Made by a program: the position numbers and the translations under genes. The notes beneath the pieces were generated by a model. The model did no database searches. It saw only the letters and a list, made by a program, of their open reading frames with translations, and was not told the DNA's origin. Shown in pieces: positions 35,921 through 46,800 of a stretch of 64,000 nt of DNA (its first letter is position 1; each line of letters starts with the position of its first letter). The stretch is taken from NCBI GenBank assembly GCA_023362775.1, contig JALMGJ010000001.1, positions 68,108,501 through 68,172,500 of the forward strand. Reading direction: 5' to 3'. The stretch is from Charina bottae (Eukaryota; Chordata; Lepidosauria; Squamata; Charinaidae).

Positions 35921-36117
35921 ACCTATTTTACACTGACAGGAGAATGACTGATGAGATATTATCTTCATTTTTTTAATATAGAAGAGCACAAGAGAAGAGG
36001 ATATTTCAGGAATGCTATACATGAATGTTTCCTCTTTACAGAAACCAAAAAGAAATGTAGCATATACTTTGAAACTAATTTGGTTTCATTTGACCATCAT
36101 TAAAATCTCATCCATAT

Positions 36118-36189
36118 TTTTTCTTTTCTTTTCTTTTCTTTTCTTTTCTTTTCTTTTCTTTTCTTTTCTTTTCTTTTCTTTTTTTCTTT

Positions 36190-36268
<79 letters not shown>
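36118..36268. repeat. Polypyrimidine tract (TTTTC)n-(CTTT)n
   Basis: About 150 bases of almost pure pyrimidine on the plus strand. Repeat-derived ORFs on both strands are artefacts. Mirror symmetry makes triplex (H-DNA) formation possible. Confidence 0.97.
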
Positions 36269-36270
<2 letters not shown>

Positions 36271-36989
36271 TATTCCCTCCTCCCATTAACAATTCAAACT
36301 TTATAGTAGTGGCCCATTATCAGTTTTAAAAGCTCAAGTAAAAAAAAAAGCAGCCTGTGGACTGCAAACCATCTTTCCAAATACAAATACCACTTGCTTT
36401 ATACTCTCTATGTAACCAGGAGGAAAGAAGCAGCTGAGGGAGTGGGGCAGAAAAGAAGTCCTTTGTAAACAATTGATCTGAAAGAGGAGAATTCCTCCCA
36501 TGCTATTCTGTGAGGAAACACTATAACCTCCTTTAAACATTAGAGCTTGATTAGGCCCCATGTCAGCATTGCAGGGTGCTTTTTTTTTTTATTCCCTCCT
36601 CCTTCTTCCACTTCTTTTAACCACGGTGACTGAATTCATTTGTGACAGATTCAAAACAGGAAATTAACATCCTGCTGCGAAGCAGTAAAGCCTCAGAGGA
36701 AGCTGTGCAAGAGTATAGGAGGTGTAAGATGAGCAAACATAACACTTTTTTTATACACAGGAAAGGTGGACACAGGGAAGATTTTATATGGCAGTTTGCA
36801 TTATTGACCTCTTTATTACTATATAAAGTTCAAAGTTGTACTCAGGGGGCTTGTTTCTAAATAGGAGACTTGCTAGGCCTCAAACTTTCCTGGAAATCAG
36901 TCTGTTGTGCCCTAAAAGCCTCCGCCCATAATCTCAGATATGCAGTCAGTGCATGCTCTGAGGCAATCCATATTCAGTTCGCACATTAC
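36269..36989. other. Unrecognised sequence, no gene
   Basis: Nothing beyond short ORFs without motifs. Confidence 0.4.
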
Positions 36990-37500
36990 AAGACTTTAGT
37001 TCTTTTTTCTCTGTTTAAATTTTATTAAAAGTTTTAAAAAGAAAATAAAAACTAATACAAGAAAAAGAAGAAAGGAAAAAAGAGGAAGAAAGGAAAAGAC
37101 AAAAGAGCAAAGATAAGAGATAAAAAGAAATAGAAATAGAAAGAAGAAGCTTCTGATTTCTTTTGCAGCAAATACAAGTATGATTATAAGATTATCTATT
37201 ACTCTATGGTTACAAAAAAAGCTCTTTTTTCCTATTATCTGTTTTCTAATAATCAAAACCACAAATCAAAAGTTTATTTTTTTCAGTTTCATGCAAAAAG
37301 TCTATAAGGGGTTTCCAGTCAGCAATAAATGTAGATGTTGTCTTTTCTCTTATCAAAGAAGTCAGTTTAGCCATCTCTGCAAGTTCCACAAGACTTGAGT
37401 CCTGATACTGAAAACAGCATCTGAATCCAAGCCCAGGTAACACCTGGTTTGGATAACTTTTTGAAGTATTTGTATTCTGTATATAATATTAACTTTAAAA
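36990..37500 (-). mobile_element. L1 LINE 3' fragment
   Basis: On the minus strand, ELAEMAKLTSLIREK and FIADWKPLIDFL match the extreme C-terminus of L1 ORF2 (compare QMAKLTDLLNDKNQ in the element ending 32477). An A/G-rich 3' UTR and a taataaaattt-type end at about 37008-37030 follow. The 5' boundary is approximate and no TSD was identified. Confidence 0.75.
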
Positions 37501-38120
37501 AAAGAGGAAGCAAGGAAGGAAAAAAGGGCAAAATATTCTGCCAAATTGTACAAAATTAAAAAATGTAACTGGCCAAGAATGATGTGTGGTAGCTGTGATA
37601 CTCTGGCCAGATATTAGTAGATATGGATCAAGTTAAAATTCTAGGATTGAGATCACAGTAAGCTATTATTTTCCCTAAGTGTTAAAAACAGATTAACAAC
37701 TAATTCTTCCTCTCTTTAACAGTGTGGCTTTCCTTGTTTTGTCATTCTGCAAGGTAAACCTTGCCACATAATGAAGTCATTTTCTCATTCTGAAATTTGT
37801 GAGAAAAGTCTAAGGTGAAACTTCTTGGTGAAGCATATTATACGGGGAAAAATTATGGACATATTCCTGCTTTCAACATAGCAAAGTTCTTTTCTGATTA
37901 CTTACCTGGCAAAACACAGCTTCTAATGCCTCCACAAGAAAATGTTTTTTATTGCAACATATTAATTGCTTCATTTCTATGTACATTGTTCCTAACACTG
38001 AGGTTAGTGGCCATGCAATCTGCTTGTATGCATTTGGTTGTCTATTTTGAGAAGCAGGATGCCATGTTCAGTGGACTTCTGGCCAGATCCGTGAGGCTGT
38101 TGCTGGAGACATTTGAAATA
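37501..38120. other. Unrecognised sequence, no gene
   Basis: The ORF beginning at 37815 reads into BovB sequence and has no motif of its own. Confidence 0.4.
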
Positions 38121-38125
38121 TCATT

Positions 38126-40975
38126 TGTTGTTGTTGTTCAGTCGTTTAGTCGTGTCCGACTCTTCGTGACCTCATGGACCATAGCACGCCAGGCCTTCCT
38201 GTCCTCCACTGTCACCCGGACAGTGGAACCATGGGAAATATTTCATACCTTTTCTGATGCCTTGTAAGAAGTATAAGTAAGCTTGAAAAAACTGGATCAG
38301 TCATCTTAATATTTAGTTGACTTTATAGTAGAGTTGAATTTTATTCAGTGTGACAATTTATTTTTTCATTCATTCAAAGACCTCTTTCTGCTGTGTTGGG
38401 GAATGAAAAAGAACATATGAATAATCAGAACATTCTCTAGGTTTGGGTGGGGAGGGGGCTGGCAAGGATGTACATGTGAGCCTCAATTCCTCCAAGGAGA
38501 CCCATAAAGCAAACTGAAGTAGCCATTCTTGTTCCTCCATATCTAGCAATCAGTAGATAACATTTGTTTACTAAACTGTCCCCTCTTTCCTCCAATATCT
38601 CACATAGGATACTATTACAATCCACAGTTGTTGTTGTTGTTGTTGTTGTTCAGTCGTTTAGTCGTGTCCGATTCTTCGTGACCTCATGGATCATAGCACG
38701 CCAGGCCTTCCTGTCCTCCACTGTCACCCGGAGTTTACTCAAATTCACGTTCATTACATCGGTGATGCTATCTAACCATCTCATCCTCTGCCGTCCCCTT
38801 CTCCTTTTGCCCTCAGTCTTTCCCAGCATCAGGGTCTTTTCCAGTGAGTCCTCTCTTTGCATTAGGTGGCCAAAGTATTTGAGCTTCAGCTTCAGCATCT
38901 GTCCTTCCAATGAGCAGTTAGGGTTGATTTCCTTTAGGATTGACTGATTTGACCTCCTTGCAGTCCAAGGGACTCTCAAGAGTCTTCTCCAGCACCACAG
39001 TTCGAAAGCATCAATTCTTCGGCGCTCAGCCTTCCTTATGGTCCAACTCTCACAGCCATTCATTACTACTGGGAAAAACATAGCTTTAACTATACGGACC
39101 TTTGTCGACAAGGTGATGTCTCTGCTTTTTAATATACCGTCTAGGTTTTCCATAGCTTTCCTCCCAAGGAGCAAGCGTCTTTTAATTTCATGGCTGCAGT
39201 CACCGTCTGCGGTGATCTTGGAGCCCAAGAAAATAAACTCTGTCACTGCTTCCATTTCTTCCCCTTCTATTTGCCAGGAAGTGATGGGACCAGATGCCAT
39301 GATCTGGGTTTTTTTAATGTTGAGTTTCAAGCCAGCTTTTGCACTCTCCTCTTTCACCCTCATCAAGAGGCTCTTTAGTTCCTCTTCACTTTCTGCCATT
39401 AGGGTGGTATCGTCTGCATATCTGAGGCTGTTGATATTTCTCCCAGCAATCTTAACTCTTAACGGCTTGTGATTCATCCAGCCTGGCGTTTCTCATGATG
39501 TACTCTGCATATAAGTTAAATAAGCAGGGTGATAATATACAGCCTTGTCGTACTCCTTTCCCAATTTTGAACCAATTGGTTGTTCCATGTCCGGTTCTAA
39601 CTGTTGCTTCTTGACCCGCATACAGGTTTCTCAGGAGACAGGTAAGGTGGTCTGGTACTCCCATCTCTTTAAGAATTTGCCACAGTTTGTTGTGATCCAC
39701 ACAATCAAAGGCTTTAGCGTAGTCAATGAAGCAGAAGTAGATGTTTTTCTGGAACTCTCTTGCTTTTTCCATGATCCAGCGAATGTTGGCAATCTGATCT
39801 CTAGTTCCTCTTCCTCTTCGAAACCCAGCTTGCACTTCTGGTAGTTCTCGGTTCACATTCTGCTGAAGCCTAGCTTGTAGGATTTTGAGCATAACCTTGC
39901 TAGCATGTGAAATGAGCGCAACTGTACGGCAGTTTGAACATTCTTTGGCATTGCCCTTCTTTGGAATTGGAACGTAAACTGACCTTTTCCAATCCTGTGG
40001 CCACTGTTGAGTTTTCCAAATTTGTTGGCATATTGAGTGCAGCACTTTAACAGCATCATCTTTTAGGATTTTAAATAGCTCAGCTGGGATACTGTCTTCT
40101 CCGCTAGCTTTGTTGTTAGTAATGCTTCCTAAGGCCCACTTGACTTCACTCTCTAGGATGTCCGGCTCAAGGTCAGTGACCACACCATCGTATTTATCAG
40201 GGATATTAAGATCTTTCTTGTATAGTTCTTCTGTGTATTCTTGCCACCTCTTCTTAATCTCTTCTGCTTCTGTTAGGTCCCTGCCTTTTTTGTCCTTTAT
40301 CATGCCCATCTTTGCACAAAACATTCCCTTGATATCTCTGATTTTCTTGAAGAGATCTCTAGTCTTCCCCATTCTATTGTTTTCCTTGATTTCTTTGCAT
40401 TGTTCATTTAAGATGGCCTTCTTATCTCTCCTTGCTATTCTCTGGAAATCTGCATTCAGTTGGTTATATCTTTCCCTTTCTCCCTTGCCTTTTGCTTCCC
40501 TTCTTTCCTCAGCTATTTGTAAAGCTTCATCAGTCAGCCATTTTGCTTTCTTGCATTTCTTTTTCTTTGGGATGGTTTTAGTTGCTGCCTCCTGTACAAT
40601 GTTACGAACCTCCATCCATAGTTCTTCAGGCACTCTGTCTACCAGATCTAATCCTTTAAATCTATTCCTCACCTCCACTGTATATTCATAAGGGATATGA
40701 TTTAGGACATACCTGAGTGGTCTAGTGGTTTTCTCTACGTTCTGCAATTTAAGCCTAAATTTTGCGATAAGAAGCTCATGATCTGAGCCACAGTCAGCTC
40801 CAGGTCTTGTTTTTGCTGATTGTATAGAGCTTCTCCATCTTTGGCTGCAAAGTATATAATCAATCTGATTTCGGTATTGACCATCTTGTGATGTCCATGT
40901 GTAGAGTCGTCTCTTGTGTTGTTGGAAAAGAGTGTTTGGTATGACCAGCGTGTTCTCTTGACAAAACTCTATTAG
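38126..40975 (-). mobile_element. Chimeric BovB insertion: BovB + foreign 3' flank + second BovB 3' end
   Basis: Read on the minus strand: 5'-truncated BovB (40975 to about 38630) with its (CAA)n end; then about 400 bp (about 38625 to 38226) nearly identical to the unique DNA downstream of the BovB at 51863-54468; then a 95-bp BovB 3' terminus (38219 to 38126) of the same subfamily (ccgggtgacagtgg). A possible 5-bp TSD tcatt lies at 38121-38125 and 40976-40980. The unit forms a 2.75-kb inverted repeat with 52132-54872. A TPRT template-switch or 3' transduction is the favoured explanation. Confidence 0.75.
38650..40975 (-). pseudogene. BovB endonuclease-RT ORF, one frameshift
   Basis: Open from the truncation (within the APE endonuclease) through NIVQEAATKTIPKKKKCKKA, FIDYAKAFDCVDH and GVRQGCILSPCLF. 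It is broken near 39455-39475, where extra bases shift SQAGVKIAG, and is then open to the natural end with LRYADDTTLMAES. The Arg codon that is a stop in the sister copy at 53558 is intact here. Confidence 0.88.
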
Positions 40976-40980
40976 TCATT

Positions 40981-41953
40981 ACCATATTATCAAATTTAAA
41001 AGCATAGATGCTAGCTTGAAAGATATTCAATCTCTAATGCTGGAGAATCATTGGACAAGTTATTCTCAATAAGAACTCTTTCCTGAATTTACCTCTCTTT
41101 TGTCTCTTGATTACTATTGTAGTTATCCATTCACTTGCCTCTCTCTATAGTCCAATTCATTCTATTCCTGGACTAGACCAGCTTGAAAGCAGCTCTTGGT
41201 TTCTGTGTTCTCATGCTATTCGCAATATTTTCAACTCAGCTGTAGTGCACTGAAACTGCTGCAAAGGTATTTGTTGTTGTTGCTTATTAGATGCTGTGGC
41301 TCCTTTTTACCATTGAAGGGCATACTTGCCTCACCATTTCTGCCAGCTTCGAAGCTTCAGGACTTGGAAAGGAAATGCTAGTTTGAGGGCTTTGCAGCTC
41401 TCCCTCCCTTGCCCAGACAAAAGGAAGAGGGATGAAATTTACAAATCTACCCCTACAGATCAGGACTACACCAGATACGGTCAGACTCACCCAGCTGGGG
41501 TTTGGGAATGTTTCTTTTCCTTTTGTACAGAGGCCTGTGCTTGGCTCACTGACCTCCAGCAGGGCAAGGTAGAGCACAACATTTTACTCCTTGTTATCAG
41601 AGTATCAAGATGGCAGAAGTAAAGACACCCCGGCTTGCTTCCAAAATGCCAAATTCCAAAATTCCAAAATTCCAAAGGTTTGGACAATGAAAATTGTGGT
41701 ATAATGGAAGTGCCCTAAATAGATAAAGGTTCTGTTCCCTCCCTCCTCTTCTATCCCTGATCATGTGCTCAGAGAGGATAGGTGAACAGACAAGAAGGGG
41801 AGTTGCAGTGGCAAACGGCTCTATGGTTGGCAGTGGAAAACCCACCTTGAAGTTTGGGCCTTGACAAGCAGCTGGAAATACAAACCCTTGTCTGGGACCT
41901 GCAAATCTGCAAGGTAGCAAACCACATTGAGCTTAATGAGACTTACTTCTGGG
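40981..41953. other. Unrecognised sequence, no gene
   Basis: ORFs on both strands around 41200-41900 have no recognisable domain. A small aattccaaa direct repeat occurs at about 41650-41680. Confidence 0.4.
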
Positions 41954-41968
41954 TATACATGTAAATAA

Positions 41969-42304
41969 TAGGGGCGTGGTGGCTCAGCGGGTAAGACGCC
42001 AGGCTTGTCGATCGGGAAGATCGCAAGTTCAGAGGTTCGAATCCCTAGCCCCGCGTGACGGAGTGAGCTCCCGCACTCGCCCCAGCTCTTGCCAACCTAG
42101 CAATTCGAAAGCATGCAAATGCAAGTAGATTAATAGGTACCACTTTGGTGGGTAGGTAACAGCGTTCCGCGCGCGTCATGCGGCCACATGACCATGGAGG
42201 CGTCTTCGGACAACGCTGGCTCTTTGGCTAACAAATGGAGATGAGCACCGGCCCCTAGAGTCAGACACGACTGCACAAATGTGCGGGGGGTACCTTTACC
42301 TTTT
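41969..42304 (+). mobile_element. tRNA-derived SINE (Sauria-type), complete
   Basis: A TSD of 15 bp with one mismatch (41954-41968 and 42305-42319) bounds about 336 bp. The pol III A box tggctcagcggg (41980-41991) and B box ggttcgaatcc (42034-42044) are both near-perfect. The 3' part holds gagtcagacacgactgcac, close to the BovB 3' end gtcggacacgactaaacgac, then a (TACCTTT) tail. Sauria SINEs are known to use BovB machinery through a shared 3' end; the family name here is by recognition. Confidence 0.88.
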
Positions 42305-42319
42305 TATACATCTAAATAA

Positions 42320-42638
42320 AGCTAGCAATGGAATTAAAAGAAAATGAAGATGAGTTTCTTAACAGTGTCAATCCTCAAATTGTAGATGGATTTTAATCTA
42401 AACTCAGCCTCTGTAATTATGTGAAACCAAAACCATTTGCATCCAATTCATTTAGCAGCTTTGCATCAGCTGAAGATAACATGTTAACAACTCTGTGTGC
42501 TGTTAAACACAATGATTTAGTGCACTGCGTATAACAATAATCAAGGCTGCTTCATATATCATATAATATGTACTAAAACTTCCTAACTTTTGACTAAAAT
42601 ACAATAGCCTTCTTCAGATCTGGTAATAAAAAGCAAGG
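42320..42638. other. Unrecognised sequence, no gene
   Basis: Short AT-rich spacer between the SINE and PLE. Nothing recognised. Confidence 0.4.
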
Positions 42639-42689
42639 ATCCTGTCAAATTGTCTGTAGCTTGAATCATGTCAACTGGATTTCTATTTT

Positions 42690-42740
42690 CTCAGTAGAAA
42701 CGTTTCACTCCTTATCCAAGGAGCTTCTTCAGTCTGAGCA
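42690..42740 (-). ncRNA. Hammerhead motif, left PLE inverted repeat
   Basis: On the minus strand, CTGAAGA (42732-42726), stem II GCTCCTT/AAGGAGT and GAAAC (42706-42702) are all present, as in the right-hand copy at 43629. Confidence 0.55.
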
Positions 42741-42764
42741 AAGTTAGTAAGGGAATCCTAAAAT

Positions 42765-43535
42765 ATGTTGCTGTGTGACCTTACACCTGGGGCTAGGTCA
42801 TGGACATTATCACACAGAGCAGAAACCATCCCCACCTCCATGGATTCCAAAAAGAATGAAAAACAGCACCTGAGAACAGCTCTGAAGGCCTGTGGATATC
42901 CAAATTGGGCCTTCACTAAATCTAAGTCTACCAGACCTAAAACAGCGACAGATAGGGCTGAGACTCAGAGTAAACGGAAGAACCTGGTCATTCCTTACAT
43001 GGCTGGCGTGTCTGAAAAGATAAAACGGATATTTGGCAAACACCACATACCTGTATATTTCAAACCCACCAACACACTGAGACAGAGGCTTGTACACCCC
43101 AAAGATCAAACTCCAAAACACAAGGAAAGCAATGTAGTGTATGCAATCCAGTGCAGTGAGGAGTGCTCTGAACTCTACATTGGAGAAACCAAACAACCTT
43201 TGTACAGGAGGATGGCCCAACACAGGAGAAGTAACACCACAGGACCAGAGTCAGCAGTTTATCTTCATCTAAAGGAAAAAGGACACTCATTTGATGACAT
43301 TAATGTTCACATTTTAGACAGAGAAGATAGGTGGTTTGAGAGGGGGGTCAAGGAATCCATTTATGCCAACTTGGAAAATCCTTCCCTGAATAGAGGTGGG
43401 GGCCTCAGGCACAATCTTTCCCCTATCTTCCTTCCTGCTTTGTCTTCTGTGCCTAGGAAGATTAAGACCATTTCGCAAGCTCAACAGCAGCATGGTGATC
43501 TTAACGATCCTTCTTTCGATGATAAAGGGACTTAG
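42765..43535 (+). CDS. PLE GIY-YIG endonuclease, open reading frame
   Basis: A 256-codon uninterrupted ORF. Residues about 27-50 (KNEKQHLRTALKACGYPNW) and 73-110 (NLVIPYMAGVSEKIKRIF) are the linker typical of PLE C-termini. VVY at 124-126 and YIG at 138-140 form the GIY-YIG core, with CSEEC between them, RRMAQHRR as the catalytic-Arg helix, and DREDRWFERGVKESIYANLE carrying the conserved Glu. LNRGGGLRHNLS follows. The first 13 codons lie in the inverted repeat, so the native start is unclear. Intact coding for the nuclease without an RT is notable. Confidence 0.85.
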   Translation: MLLCDLTPGARSWTLSHRAETIPTSMDSKKNEKQHLRTALKACGYPNWAFTKSKSTRPKTATDRAETQSKRKNLVIPYMAGVSEKIKRIFGKHHIPVYFKPTNTLRQRLVHPKDQTPKHKESNVVYAIQCSEECSELYIGETKQPLYRRMAQHRRSNTTGPESAVYLHLKEKGHSFDDINVHILDREDRWFERGVKESIYANLENPSLNRGGGLRHNLSPIFLPALSSVPRKIKTISQAQQQHGDLNDPSFDDKGT

Positions 43536-43623
43536 AAATAACATCTCAAAAAAATAACCATGACCTAGCCCCAGGTGTAAGGTCACACAGCAACATATTT
43601 TAGGATTCCCTTACTAACTTTGC

Positions 43624-43670
43624 TCAGACTGAAGAAGCTCCTTGGATAAGGAGTGAAACGTTTCCACTGA
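43624..43670 (+). ncRNA. Hammerhead motif, right PLE inverted repeat
   Basis: CTGAAGA (43629-43635), stem II GCTCCTT/AAGGAGT (43637-43643, 43648-43654) around loop GGAT, GAAAC (43655-43659), then GTT as the cleavage triplet. A stem I of CTCAG (43624-43628) with CTGAG (43666-43670) can form with a four-base internal loop. Confidence 0.6.
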
Positions 43671-43758
43671 GAAAATAGAAATCCAGTTGACATGATTCAA
43701 GCTACAGACAATTCCACCTGGATGACTGAGAACCTTCATAGACATCCTGTCAAATTGT

Positions 43759-45894
43759 TAGCAATGGTCTCAGAAGGGAGATTTTTAAATCTATTTATAT
43801 ATGAGGATCATCTGAGTGGGTTGAACCACAGAACTTTTACTGCCCTATATTGGGCTGTGTAGGACTTTCTAAAAACATTTATGTAGAGCATTATAGCTGC
43901 CTTGGGAAACTCCCTTTTATTAATAAAATGAATTGTAACATCCTATGCTGTGCTAGATCTCTATGGGAATAACTGAAGTATTATTTCTGAGTTTACTTCA
44001 GTGTAGTGGTTAAAAGTACTTGGTAAGAGGGGAAACCTGATGAAAAACAGAATGAGCAAATACTGTACCTCCCTGTTGCTAAAAGGCTATTGTGGCAATA
44101 AACTCAGCTCTGGAAGATCTCAGCCACAGGATCAAGTAACATCTCTACATTTCTTCATGGTTGCTATATGCTAGCATTTTGCCAAATTCATTGTTATGAT
44201 TCAGGTCATGACATCTCTGGAGACTCATATAGTTAATGCTCCAGCTAAGGTTTGGGGAAAATATTTATTTATTTATTTTCACATGCATAATTGCAATTGA
44301 GAGTTTGATATTTAATTCAATATCACATTGAACATACTTCTAATATTTTACAGAAGAGCCGCATAAGTTATGTGAAAGCCACACACCGAATGCAGTCCAG
44401 CAATTATTGCTAGTGGCAGTAGTACTACTGCAGTTTTGAAATATATACCACAAAATGGAAGGACACATATAGCAGAGTAAGTTAGAAAGCAAACTCACAA
44501 TTTTTCCTATGTTCATAAAATCTTTTTTTCTTTTTACATTTAGAATGGTTTTCCCTTAGTCCTCTTTATCTGTTACTAAAGTCTTTAAGACTTTAAGCTC
44601 TTTTTAGGATTTGATTAAGATGAGTTAGTGGGAGCCGTAAATCTCAAGAGGTAAAGTTTTATCGCAAGGCAAATTCTGCTGTCTGTATTATACCTCAGGG
44701 GGTGGACTTTTAATTTAAAATAAGATATAGTTTATTTCAGTCTGTCACACCCAGGTTACTCTTTCCTGGCTTTTCTTTTCCTCATTCTCTCTCTCTTTCC
44801 CCCGCAAATCTTGGAAATTTAATATATTCCAATATTATATCTGGATTTGTCACATGATTGTGTGTTTTCCCATTTCAGTCTGCTGTAAATACATGTCATT
44901 TGTCTACTGCCTTGTTATTTTATTTCCCATCTTCTTACACTATTTGTCATTTTGGTCATACATGACTGCCATTGGGATGGCAACTCCCAGTATTCCTAGC
45001 CAAGATACCCAAAGTCTCTTGAGCTGACATGAGCCTTGGCAAGTGCATCGGAGAATTGATAGTAGCAACATTCCCATGACTTCCTTCCAATAGCCATTTA
45101 TCAATGGATAAGCCTCCCTCATGGCAACCATTGTATGAGAACATGCATCGTACAATGATAAAATTCCAAACATGTGTCCTCCCTTAGTACAAAGCCTTTG
45201 CAAATAGCAACATGGCTGGGGATCAACTTGAATCATGTATATGACATGGGAAGCTCACCACCTCCCTGAATATATCAGGGCCACTCAAAAAAAGCCAATT
45301 GGACATTCACTATTAGATATAAGTTCATATCAAATAAAAATACTATTACTACTGCACTACTGCTACTACAAAGAGTTCTGAGGTTGCATTGAGCTTGTTA
45401 TCCCATCAGAATTCTTTGACTTATATTTCCCCGGGTGGGCTGGATCAACCTCCTTAGCACAAAATGAAACCATAAAGCAGATTTAGGGTGTTACAGAAGT
45501 GCAGCAAATTGCTATTTAGTTATTACTGTATGAATGTGTAAAAGGAGATTTATTTGTTAATTTACAGAAAGTGTACATTTGTTAATTTTCTGAAGGTGTA
45601 TGCTAAAAGTGAATAGGATTGAAATTGTGACATGTCTGCATGAATATGGACTTGAGAGTTGCATAGGCATCTGCCAGGGAGCAAGGGGGAGGAAACATTG
45701 AAACATGTGTCAACATGATACAAACTCCACCCCTTTGTATTTGCATTGTGCCCATGCAAATGTTAATTCCATTTTGGCAAAATCTCAGATTGCTGCAAGT
45801 GCCCTTGGACGGTTAGTTGCTGAATGTGATAAGAGCAGTATAAACAGTGGAAATAAGACAAACATGAGAATAAATTAAATGCTGAGCGAATAGT
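43759..45894. other. Unrecognised sequence, no gene
   Basis: About 2.1 kb without a recognised gene or repeat. The ORF at 44940-45236 minus has no known motif. Confidence 0.4.
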
Positions 45895-45999
45895 TCAGCA
45901 TTGAGCAGGGAGTAAGGCAAGGGTATGCAATGTCCCCTTAGTTGTTTAATGTATTTATGATAGTAGAGGATATGTAGGTCAGAGTTACCATGTTGTATT

Positions 46000-46090
46000 G
46001 CTAGAGTTCTCTGAGTTAGGTTTTTGGTTTGCAAACATTTCATTACCATATTTTGTAACAACATCAGTGCAGGAGATGTGGGGAAGTGAG
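46000..46090 (-). mobile_element. PLE 3'-end relic with decayed hammerhead
   Basis: On the minus strand, gcactgatgttgttac ... ggtaatgaaatgtttgcaa corresponds to the 21353-21402 hammerhead region (ctgaagatgttgcc ... ggcaatgaaacgtctgcaa). The diagnostic GAAACG has become GAAATG, so the core is degenerate. Confidence 0.5.
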
Positions 46091-46493
46091 ATTCACTGGT
46101 TGGCAAGCAACGCATATGTCTTTCTATTATGTTAGTTATATGCATGCTTGGTTGGGAGACTTCTATGGGTAGCAGTTAAACTGCATGTGAATAAAGTATA
46201 TCTTTTTGATAGGTCCATAGATAAGGCTTAATGTATTTGTGGAACGCTTGTGGTGACATTAGAGATGTGTTTGTTTGGAACCTAAAAATATGTAAACTTC
46301 TATACTGTACACAGGTCATGCTGTGTGGGCTGAAAACCCAAATGATCTGCAGCATTAGGTTACATAGAGTGTATGAGGCAACAAGCTGTATGGATCAAAA
46401 ATATATAGAACCAAAGTGGTTGTTTTGTTTGACAGGGAAAAAGGAGTGAACCATTGCAAATTATATACAAATGGTGAAATATTACAGCAGGTA

Positions 46494-46800
46494 TGTCGAT
46501 GAAGGTTCTCAGTCATCCAGGTGGAATTGTCTGTAGCTTGAATCATGTCAACTGGATTTCTATTTTCTCAGTGGAAACGTTTCGCTCCTTATCCAAGAAG
46601 CTTCTTCAGTCTGAGCAAAGTTTGTAAGGGAATCTTTAAATATGTTTCTAGGGTGGCTGTGTGGTGCAAGGTGCAAGGTCACACAGCCACCCTAGAAACA
46701 TATTTAAAGATTCCCTTACAAACTTTAGCTTCTTGGATAAGGAGCGAAACGTTTCCACTGAGAAAATAGAAATCCAGTTGACATGACTCAAGCTACAGAC
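46494..46800. mobile_element. PLE-derived palindrome (inverted dimer of PLE termini)
   Basis: The perfect 14-bp TSD tattacagcaggta lies at 46480-46493 and 46801-46814. The 307-bp insert is almost entirely an inverted repeat: the left arm (about 46531-46665) is the reverse complement of the right arm (about 46670-46800), centred on the gtgtgg/cacac region. Sequence matches the termini of the PLE at 42654. The minus-strand hammerhead in the left arm (46577-46609) is intact, while the right arm has lost about 13 bases including CTGAAG. There is no ORF. Confidence 0.85.
46566..46616 (-). ncRNA. Hammerhead motif in PLE palindrome, left arm
   Basis: On the minus strand, CTGAAGA (46609-46603), stem II GCTTCTT/AAGGAGC (seven pairs, one wobble) and GAAAC (46583-46579). 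Confidence 0.55.

Larger units (their letters stand above)
42654..43743 (+). mobile_element. Short PLE with terminal inverted repeats
   Basis: The 15-bp TSD atcctgtcaaattgt lies at 42639-42653 and 43744-43758. About 150 bp at each end are inverted copies (42654-42803 and 43558-43707), each with a hammerhead motif. Between them lies an open GIY-YIG endonuclease ORF. The RT is missing, so this is a 5'-truncated PLE with an inverted end, a structure characteristic of Penelope insertions. Confidence 0.9.

Noticed and set aside
36086..36329. Lys/Glu and Phe/Leu/Ser repeat ORFs
   Set aside because: Products of the polypyrimidine tract.
38121..40980. Simple segmental inversion-duplication
   Set aside because: Less favoured because the unit ends in a BovB 3' terminus, has a fold-back junction, and lacks the 5' part and TSD of the sister locus. 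Still possible because the 5-bp TSD is weak.
41980..42044. A genuine tRNA gene
   Set aside because: A and B boxes are present, but no complete acceptor or anticodon cloverleaf is seen, and the unit continues into a SINE body and tail with a TSD.
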